DNA of 13,984 bases from JANWLD01 sp035700225 (GTDB taxonomy: Bacteria; Patescibacteriota; Saccharimonadia; Saccharimonadales; 2-12-FULL-41-12): assembly GCA_035700225.1 (NCBI GenBank), contig DASSOT010000026.1:1-13984 (forward strand). The letters run 5' to 3'. Position numbers and translations under genes: made by a program. Shown in pieces: positions 7,958-12,943 of the stretch. The notes beneath the pieces are model-generated. The model saw only the letters and a list, made by a program, of their open reading frames with translations, did no database searches and was not told the DNA's origin. Each line of letters begins with the position of its first letter. The stretch's first letter is position 1.

Positions 7958-7963
7958 ATAGTC
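7949..7963. repeat. Perfect 15-bp palindrome over the prfB -10
   Basis: GACTATACTATAGTC is two 7-bp inverted arms around a single central C at 7956. It overlaps the -10 and the predicted transcription start of prfB. It could be an operator for a dimeric repressor, or a symmetric -10 able to fire in either direction (TATACT forward, TATAGT reverse). Confidence 0.6.
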
Positions 7964-7966
7964 CTG

Positions 7967-9052
7967 ATGAAACCTATCGAGAAACACTACCGGGAGCTGA
8001 AAAAAGACTTGGACAAAAGTCTGAAGACCATAGGTCTGGACAGCATCGGCAAGGAAATAGGAGAGCTGGACAAGATGACCCAGGACCCGAAACTTTGGGA
8101 TGACCCGGAAAAAGGACGAAAAACTACCGAGAAACTGAGCAGACTGCACCAAAAGATAGAACCCTGGCGAGAACTCCAGGCAGAGATAGACGAAATCGGC
8201 GAGCTTATAAGCCTGAAGGACGAAAGCCTGGACAAGGAGATTGAAAACCAGCTGGATAAGTTTGAGAAAAAGCTGGATGAGCTCAGAGAAAGCCTGGCCT
8301 ATAGCGGGCCTTATGATGATGGCAATGTACTTCTTAGCATCCATGCGGGCGCCGGCGGGGTGGATGCCCAGGACTGGGCTTCTCTGCTTCTTCGCATGTA
8401 TCTGCGCTGGGCGGAGAAAAGCGGGTTCAAAACACGCGTAATAGACGAGTCCGCAGGCGAGGAAGCTGGGCTCAAAAGCGTGAGCGTAGAGGTAAAAGGA
8501 AGTCTGGCTTACGGCAAGCTCAAAGGAGAACACGGCATACATCGTCTGGTAAGATTAAGCCCATTCAACGCCAACAACCTGCGCCAGACCAGCTTCGCCA
8601 AAGTGGAAGTCCTGCCCGAAATAGACGAGCCTTCATCTGTGCCCATAGACGAAAAAGATTTGAAAGTGGATGTTTTCCGTGCCGGAGGCCATGGCGGCCA
8701 GAGCGTTAATACGACAGATTCCGCGGTGCGCATAACCCACCTGCCCACCGGAATCACGGTAAGTATCCAAAATGAAAGAAGCCAGATTCAGAACAAGGAA
8801 ACTGCTATGACTGTCCTGCGTTCCAAGCTTGCCCAGCTTCAGCTGGAGCAACACAAGGACAACATCGCCGAAATCAAAGGTCCGGATAAGTCCGCGGAGT
8901 GGGGCAACCAGATAAGAAGCTACGTACTTCACCCGTATAGCATGGTCAAAGACCTGCGTACGAGACACGAGACGTCCAATACCCAGGCGGTGCTTGACGG
9001 CGAAATAGACGACTTCATAAACGCCTATGTTTCGCATGCTATGGACAACTAA
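7967..9052 (+). CDS. prfB: Peptide chain release factor 2 (RF2)
   Basis: Class I release factor that ends translation at UGA and UAA. The 361 residues include the RF2-specific tripeptide SPF in HRLVRLSPFNANN, which reads the stop codon, and the universal GGQ in RAGGHGGQSVNTTDSAVRITH, which triggers peptidyl-tRNA hydrolysis. The coiled N-terminal domain and GAGGVDAQDWASLLLRMYLRWAE match the family. An in-frame GTG at 7940 would add nine residues, but it lies upstream of the proposed -10, and the family N-terminus corresponds to MKPIEKHYRELKK at 7967. The frame is continuous, so the autoregulatory +1 frameshift (CUU-UGA) of E. coli prfB is absent. ftsE follows 21 bp later. Confidence 0.96.
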   Translation: MKPIEKHYRELKKDLDKSLKTIGLDSIGKEIGELDKMTQDPKLWDDPEKGRKTTEKLSRLHQKIEPWRELQAEIDEIGELISLKDESLDKEIENQLDKFEKKLDELRESLAYSGPYDDGNVLLSIHAGAGGVDAQDWASLLLRMYLRWAEKSGFKTRVIDESAGEEAGLKSVSVEVKGSLAYGKLKGEHGIHRLVRLSPFNANNLRQTSFAKVEVLPEIDEPSSVPIDEKDLKVDVFRAGGHGGQSVNTTDSAVRITHLPTGITVSIQNERSQIQNKETAMTVLRSKLAQLQLEQHKDNIAEIKGPDKSAEWGNQIRSYVLHPYSMVKDLRTRHETSNTQAVLDGEIDDFINAYVSHAMDN

Positions 9053-9057
9053 TATTT

Positions 9058-9066
9058 TGCTATAAT
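9058..9066 (+). promoter_or_regulatory. Extended -10 promoter of ftsE, predicted leaderless
   Basis: TGCTATAAT is a perfect extended -10 (TG, one base, TATAAT), a form that can work without a good -35, and none is seen. It lies in the 21-bp gap between prfB and ftsE. The GTG of ftsE (9074) is 7 nt downstream, so transcription would begin at the start codon. ftsE could also be read through from prfB. Confidence 0.65.
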
Positions 9067-9073
9067 AAAGCTT

Positions 9074-9757
9074 GTGATTTTATTAGACAGGGTGACCAAA
9101 ACTTACCCTCGGCGGAAGACTGACGCGCTGTATAGGATTAATCTGCACGTAGAGCCGAAGGAGTTCGTAATAGTCGTCGGTCCGAGCGGGGCCGGCAAAT
9201 CTACTCTTTTGAAGCTCCTAACCAGGGAAGAAAAGCCGTCTTCCGGCAAGATTATCGTCGGCGGTATCGATTACGAGAGGCTGAAGGACAGAGATATCCC
9301 TACTTTGCGCCGCAAGATAGGTGTGGTTTTCCAGGATTTCAAGCTTCTGCCGAACAAAACGGTCTTTGAAAACGTGGCCTTCGCTCTGGAGATAGCAGGT
9401 TATAGCAACCGGGAGATAAAGCACACGGTACCGAAAGTGCTGAACATAGTCGGCCTGAAGGGTAAGGACAAGAGTTATCCCCGCGAGCTTTCAGGCGGCG
9501 AAACGCAGAGGGTAGCCATAGCCCGCGCCGTCGTGCGCCAGCCGAAGATACTCATAGCCGATGAGCCCACAGGCAATCTGGACCCAAAGCACGCCTGGGA
9601 CGTGATAAAAGTTTTGGAAAAGATAAATAAATACGGGACGACGGTGCTTTTGACTACTCACAACCAGGAAATAGTCAACAAACTGAAAAGACGCGTCGTA
9701 ACTATCAAGGACGGCAAAGTAGTGAGCGACAGAGCCAGCGGAGGCTACGAGCTATAA
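9074..9757 (+). CDS. ftsE: Cell division ABC ATPase FtsE
   Basis: Cytoplasmic ATPase subunit of the FtsEX complex. FtsEX recruits and gates cell-wall hydrolases at the septum and does not transport a substrate. It has 227 aa, the usual length. Walker A GPSGAGKST is at 37-45, the Q-loop Q87 in VVFQDFKLLP, the signature LSGGE at 139-143, Walker B ILIADEP with E164, and the H-loop at H196 (TTHNQ). MILLDRVTKTYP is the normal FtsE N-terminus, which supports the GTG start. No ribosome-binding site precedes it. The stop codon overlaps the ftsX ATG by one base (TAATG), ensuring coupled synthesis of both subunits. Confidence 0.96.
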   Translation: MILLDRVTKTYPRRKTDALYRINLHVEPKEFVIVVGPSGAGKSTLLKLLTREEKPSSGKIIVGGIDYERLKDRDIPTLRRKIGVVFQDFKLLPNKTVFENVAFALEIAGYSNREIKHTVPKVLNIVGLKGKDKSYPRELSGGETQRVAIARAVVRQPKILIADEPTGNLDPKHAWDVIKVLEKINKYGTTVLLTTHNQEIVNKLKRRVVTIKDGKVVSDRASGGYEL

Positions 9758-10728
9758 TGCACCGGAAATTTATATCGCTGTCTAGGGTCATTCGTACGGG
9801 CTGTATAAATTTTGTGCGCAATATCAGCCTTAGCGTGGCGGCTACTGCCGTGATGGTAGTCACACTGACCATAGTGCTGTTCTCGTTAATCGTAAATGCT
9901 ACGTTCAACAACACCATAAATGACATCAATGAAAAGATAGACATCTCCGTATATCTGAAAGACACGGTTACGCAAGAGCAAACAGATGGTTTCATAAAAC
10001 AATTGAAAGGTCTGCCGAACGTCAAAGACGTAGACTATGTTTCCAAAGAAGACGCCCTGGCCGCGTACAAAAAGCAGAACAAAGATAATGTCGACCTGCT
10101 CCTGGCCATATCCCAGACGGACAACCCTCTGCCTGCGACCATCAAGATAAAGCCGATAGACCCGCTCAGGATAGATGACATAAAGGCGGTGATAGAGGGG
10201 CCGAAGAATCTGGCTTTGCAGTCCGATGAAACGTCTTATTCGGGTGATCGCAAGGAAGCCATAGATAAAATTACCCATGCGACCTCGATATTCAGAAGGG
10301 CGGTGTTCATCGGTATCATAGTGTTCGCCATCATATCAATGCTGATAATCTTCAACACCATACAGATGGCTATCTTTAACCGGCGCGATGAACTGCGCAC
10401 GATGCGCCTGCTTGGCGCCAAACCCTGGTATATAAGAGGTCCGTTTATCGTAGAAACCATGATTTACGGCATAGTGGCGGCGATTGTTTCCATAGGCATA
10501 TGCAATTTCCTTTTCGTGGTCCAGTCGCAGTCCTTCGACGCCAGTAGTCTGGGTCTTTTGGACATAAAATACGCGAATGATTATTTTGCCCGTAACTTAT
10601 GGCTCTTCTTGGGCTTACAACTGGCCGCAGGTATGGCTATCGGCGCGGTTTCGGCCTTCATCGCCACCAAACGGTATCTGAAGGTTTCCAACAGAAGCCG
10701 GCTGGGCCTGCATATATTCCGGCGCTAA
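9757..10728 (+). CDS. ftsX: Cell division membrane protein FtsX
   Basis: Membrane subunit of FtsEX, 323 aa. There are four predicted transmembrane segments: about 24-48, 182-205, 230-256 and 282-303. Residues about 50-180 form the extracellular loop 1 domain (with IDISVYLKD and LPNVKDVDYVSKEDAL), the part that in other bacteria docks the coiled coil of a PcsB/RipC/EnvC-type partner. The cytoplasmic segment FNRRDELRTMRLLGA is the family's conserved coupling region. It overlaps ftsE by 1 nt. The downstream coiled-coil CHAP hydrolase is its likely partner. Confidence 0.95.
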   Translation: MHRKFISLSRVIRTGCINFVRNISLSVAATAVMVVTLTIVLFSLIVNATFNNTINDINEKIDISVYLKDTVTQEQTDGFIKQLKGLPNVKDVDYVSKEDALAAYKKQNKDNVDLLLAISQTDNPLPATIKIKPIDPLRIDDIKAVIEGPKNLALQSDETSYSGDRKEAIDKITHATSIFRRAVFIGIIVFAIISMLIIFNTIQMAIFNRRDELRTMRLLGAKPWYIRGPFIVETMIYGIVAAIVSIGICNFLFVVQSQSFDASSLGLLDIKYANDYFARNLWLFLGLQLAAGMAIGAVSAFIATKRYLKVSNRSRLGLHIFRR

Positions 10729-10745
10729 TGCTTGCTACGCCACCT

Positions 10746-10799
10746 CTCTTAAATGTACAATTGCTCGTTAAGAGCTATTAATGATATAAACCTGGAGGA
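10746..10799 (+). promoter_or_regulatory. Promoter/leader region of the 165-aa gene with an inverted repeat
   Basis: CTCTTAA (10746-10752) and TTAAGAG (10768-10774) form a 7-bp inverted repeat with a 15-bp spacer that holds a -10-like TACAAT (10756-10761). A second candidate, the extended -10 TGATATAAA (10782-10790), follows. GGAGGA (10794-10799) is the best Shine-Dalgarno match in the window, 3 nt before the ATG. The TACAAT start would give a leader of about 35 nt containing this site, so it is preferred. The repeat has no T-run and is therefore a weak candidate terminator for ftsX; an operator is as likely. Confidence 0.45.
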
Positions 10800-11315
10800 A
10801 CGATGTTCTGGAATTTAGAGATTCGCGCCGGTGAGAAGGGCGAGCAATTTAAGGGCAAGCATGAGAGGGTGACCATAACCCCGAAGCGTTTTTATATGCA
10901 CAGCCAACGGGGTCGGGAATACGGCTTTCTGGCCTACAGCGAAGATTTCGATTTGATTGAGCGTATCAGCTGTTCGCCCGAGAAGGATGGAGAAGGCCTT
11001 TCTTTTACGAACGAAGGACTGGTTATAAAAGGGCTTTCGGTATATTCGATTCCTGATGGCCTACAAAAGCCGGGTTCCAAAATCCAAACATTCGCACACG
11101 CCGCAAGGGATAGACACGGCGAACTTCATTTCGATTGGGAGGGCGACATCCCTGAACTGCACAGGCAGTGGAAACTGCACCAGACCGAGGGCGGAAGCCT
11201 GGCTGTCCCAGCTACGACAGAGCTTGAAGCCGGCGAAGAGCTTGAACGAACCATGGTAGAACAACCCGAACCGGTCGTGGCCGGCAGGGGAACCGCTTAG
11301 GTTCAACGAGCAATT
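10759..11315. repeat. 11-bp inverted repeat bracketing the 165-aa gene, with outer 9-bp direct repeats
   Basis: AATTGCTCGTT (10759-10769) reappears inverted as AACGAGCAATT (11305-11315), one copy on each side of the 165-aa gene. Outside these, GCTTGCTAC occurs in direct orientation at 10730-10738 and 11345-11353. The nesting resembles terminal inverted repeats within a target duplication, but the direct copies do not touch the inverted ones (20 and 29 bp gaps) and no transposase is present. The repeats are certain; the meaning is not. Confidence 0.45.
10803..11300 (+). CDS. Unrecognised 165-aa protein between ftsX and the CHAP hydrolase
   Basis: I do not recognise the family. The start is well supported by GGAGGA just upstream. 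The first 140 or so residues look like a compact alpha/beta domain with several aromatics (MFWNLEIRAG, KRFYMHSQRGREYGF, HFDWEGDIPELHRQW). The last 25 are a Glu/Pro-rich, probably disordered tail. There is no signal peptide or membrane segment, so it should be cytoplasmic. Its position between ftsX and the hydrolase hints at a role in the same module, but it has its own promoter signals and is bracketed by short repeats, so it could equally be a later insertion. Confidence 0.8.
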   Translation: MFWNLEIRAGEKGEQFKGKHERVTITPKRFYMHSQRGREYGFLAYSEDFDLIERISCSPEKDGEGLSFTNEGLVIKGLSVYSIPDGLQKPGSKIQTFAHAARDRHGELHFDWEGDIPELHRQWKLHQTEGGSLAVPATTELEAGEELERTMVEQPEPVVAGRGTA

Positions 11316-11327
11316 AGCATAAAAAGT

Positions 11328-11356
11328 TTGAAGTTTGTCAAGTCGCTTGCTACAAT
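11328..11356 (+). promoter_or_regulatory. Promoter of the CHAP hydrolase transcript
   Basis: TTGAAG (11328-11333), an exact 17-bp spacer, then the extended -10 TGCTACAAT (11348-11356) make the most complete promoter in the window. Transcription should start near 11363, leaving about 270 nt before the CHAP start codon. This contrasts with the leaderless style of ftsE and prfB. Confidence 0.65.
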
Positions 11357-11362
11357 GAATCC

Positions 11363-11632
11363 TCAGCGTAAGATATTTCACACACACTTGCTGACACTTG
11401 CGCTCACCAAACACAGAAGTAAACCGCTAAAAATTGAAAACAAATTAATATAAGACGCTTGTATTTGGACGCAGGGTCGTTTTCTCATCAAAGACCGCAA
11501 CGAGATGTACATATAAGTACCTCGAGTGAGGAATACAGATGAAAAGCGGGTTTGACCCAAGAAGCCGGCGGCAGTAGCATCTGTTGATGCTGAATAGGCC
11601 GGCCGGTGCAAAGGTCGTAAAGGGGGTTGTAA
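11363..11632 (+). promoter_or_regulatory. Long structured 5' leader of the CHAP hydrolase gene
   Basis: This is the only gene-free stretch over 300 bp (11301-11632). Visible helices, in order: AGCGTAAG (11365-11372) with CTTGCGCT (11397-11404), 8 bp with one G-U; GGTC (11475-11478) with GACC (11493-11496); CGAG-AT-GTAC (11501-11510) with GTACCTCG (11517-11524), loop ATATAA; GGGT (11548-11551) with ACCC (11555-11558); and a two-tier stem GCCGGC (11564-11569)/GCCGGC (11598-11603) enclosing AGCATC-TGTT-GATGCT (11576-11591). A purine run GGGGG (11622-11626) precedes the ATG. The second half is much more GC-rich than the A-rich stretch at 11405-11455. It matches no riboswitch class I can recall. 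It may be a cis-regulatory leader or a processed small RNA. Confidence 0.5.
11539..11577 (+). CDS. Possible 12-residue upstream ORF in the CHAP leader
   Basis: ATG at 11539 is preceded at 6-nt spacing by GAGGA (11528-11532), a good ribosome-binding site. It encodes MKSGFDPRSRRQ and stops with TAG at 11575-11577. The frame covers the GGGT/ACCC hairpin and enters the 5' arm of the GCCGGC stem, so ribosomes on it would melt both. Such a short frame may arise by chance; the site placement is the main support. Confidence 0.35.
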   Translation: MKSGFDPRSRRQ

Positions 11633-12811
11633 ATGATGGATGCTTATGCTAAAATAACGGAGGTATTATCCAAAAATAAAAACAAAAAAATAAAAATGCC
11701 AAAATCAAAAGCTCAGACTGGATATATTTTTCTTCGCAGTAAAGAAGGCGTGTTTTCGCTTTCTATGGTACTGCTTCTTTCCTTTTCCACGGCCAGTTTT
11801 TCCCTGGTAAGCGCTGATAAATACGATGCGCAGATAAACGCTCTGAGCCAAAAGAATGAAAACAACCAGACTGCCAAGCTCCAGCTTGGTTCGCAAGCAT
11901 CCAGTCTGTCGGACGCCATATCAAAACTGCAGGCTCAGATAGATGCCAAGCAGTCAATCATCAACAAGCATCAGGCCGAGGTCGAAAGACTGAAGGTTGA
12001 GATAGCCAAAGCCCAGAAAGAGCTGGACAGGCAGAGAAAGATACTCGGCGAATCCATAAAGACCATGTATATAGAGGGTGATATCTCTACTCTTGAGATG
12101 CTCGCTACCAGCAAAAACCTCAGCGATTTCTTTGACAAACAGCAATATCGCCAGTCGGTTCAGAACAAGATAAAGACTACCCTGGATAAGATTACCCAGT
12201 TGAAGCTTGATTTGAACACCAAGAAGAAAAAGACCGAAGCGCTGATAAGGGAGCAGGAACAGCTCAGAAACGAGCTTGTCTCACAAAGGCGGGAGAAAGA
12301 CCACCTGCTGTCGCTTAACAAGAGCGAGCAGGGCCGGATTGATGCGAGAATAAAAAATAACAATGCCAAGATATCAGAGCTTAGGCGTCTTCAGGCCATA
12401 GAGAACGCCAAGCACGGAAGCGGCGTCATAGCCGGCGACCCATCCAAGGGCGGTTACCCTGCAAAATGGGCTAACGCACCACAAGACAGTCTTATAGACG
12501 ACTGGGGCATGTACAATCGTGAATGCGTCAGTTATGCGGCTTGGAGAGTCTATCAAAGCGGGCGCTACATGCCTTATTGGGGCGGACGCGGCAATGCCGC
12601 CGAATGGCCGGGCAACACTTCTAACAAAGGCCACACACCGCGGGTAGGCGCCGTAGCTATCGCATATTGGGGCTATTATGGCCACGCTATGTATGTCGAG
12701 GCCGTCAGCGGCAATAGGGTTTATGTCAGCCAGTACAATTACCACATACGCGGCGAGTACAGCGAGATGTGGGTCAATGCATCCGATATAGACTGGTTCC
12801 TCTACTTTTAG
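11633..12811 (+). CDS. Secreted PcsB-like coiled-coil CHAP peptidoglycan hydrolase
   Basis: A 392-aa secreted protein. It has a long basic N-region, a hydrophobic stretch (about 41-60, FSLSMVLLLSFSTASFSLVS) and a likely signal-peptidase site after VSA (61). Residues about 64-260 are a long coiled coil with the PcsB-type insert MYIEGDISTLEMLATSKNLSDF. The C-terminal CHAP domain (about 265-392) has the catalytic Cys298 in NRECVSYAAWRVYQ and His351 in YGHAMYVEAV, with E356 or N369 as possible third residue. CHAP domains act as amidases or endopeptidases on peptidoglycan. By analogy with streptococcal PcsB, the coiled coil should dock on FtsX and be released by FtsE ATP hydrolysis. Start: ATG 11633 follows GGGGG at 6 nt. 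ATG 11696 would leave a more usual 39-residue signal peptide. A strong terminator follows. Confidence 0.9.
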   Translation: MMDAYAKITEVLSKNKNKKIKMPKSKAQTGYIFLRSKEGVFSLSMVLLLSFSTASFSLVSADKYDAQINALSQKNENNQTAKLQLGSQASSLSDAISKLQAQIDAKQSIINKHQAEVERLKVEIAKAQKELDRQRKILGESIKTMYIEGDISTLEMLATSKNLSDFFDKQQYRQSVQNKIKTTLDKITQLKLDLNTKKKKTEALIREQEQLRNELVSQRREKDHLLSLNKSEQGRIDARIKNNNAKISELRRLQAIENAKHGSGVIAGDPSKGGYPAKWANAPQDSLIDDWGMYNRECVSYAAWRVYQSGRYMPYWGGRGNAAEWPGNTSNKGHTPRVGAVAIAYWGYYGHAMYVEAVSGNRVYVSQYNYHIRGEYSEMWVNASDIDWFLYF

Positions 12812-12830
12812 TTGCACCCAAAGCGGAATC

Positions 12831-12866
12831 AAGAAATCCGGAATGAATCCGGATTTCTTTCATTTT
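12831..12866 (+). terminator. Intrinsic terminator after the CHAP gene
   Basis: AAGAAATCCGGA (12831-12842) and TCCGGATTTCTT (12848-12859) form a perfect 12-bp stem with a 5-nt loop, followed by TCATTTT. It lies 20 bp after the CHAP stop codon. It is the clearest plus-strand terminator in the window and separates the hydrolase transcript from the S41 gene. Confidence 0.9.
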
Positions 12867-12904
12867 ATGTAAATGTGTCTGTGCGCGGCGGTAGGCTTTT
12901 ACGT

Positions 12905-12935
12905 TACAATAGATAGGTTAAACAAAATAGAGGGG
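12905..12935 (+). promoter_or_regulatory. Promoter -10 and ribosome-binding site of the S41 protease gene
   Basis: TACAAT (12905-12910), the same -10 form as before secA and the CHAP gene, has no clear -35. The predicted leader of about 27 nt carries AGAGGGG (12929-12935), ending 8 nt before the GTG at 12944, an acceptable Shine-Dalgarno site. Confidence 0.55.
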
Positions 12936-12943
12936 TTAGAAGC

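Noticed and set aside
7940..7966. In-frame GTG at 7940 as the prfB start (nine extra residues)
   Set aside because: It lies upstream of the proposed -10 and inside the promoter. The family N-terminus begins at the ATG at 7967.
9753..9758. TATAAT across the ftsE stop / ftsX start as a promoter
   Set aside because: Transcription from it would begin inside ftsX, after the ATG. It is a by-product of the GCTATAATG junction; ftsX is coupled to ftsE.
11290..11304. Hairpin GAACC-GCTTA-GGTTC as terminator of the 165-aa gene
   Set aside because: Only 5 bp, no T-run, and partly inside the coding end.
11384..11401. ACACTTGC tandem pair (11384-11391, 11394-11401) as a regulator-binding repeat
   Set aside because: Two 8-bp copies one helical turn apart are suggestive, but they lie downstream of the transcription start in the loop and arm of the first hairpin. 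There is no further support.
11460..11632. Cyclic di-AMP (ydaO/yuaA) or other known riboswitch, tmRNA, RNase P RNA or SRP RNA
   Set aside because: Context (wall hydrolase) suggested ydaO, but its conserved GGGGUGAAU and CCGACAGCUAACCUCG blocks are absent. No tmRNA CCA end, RNase P or SRP core motif is present. Kept as an unclassified leader.
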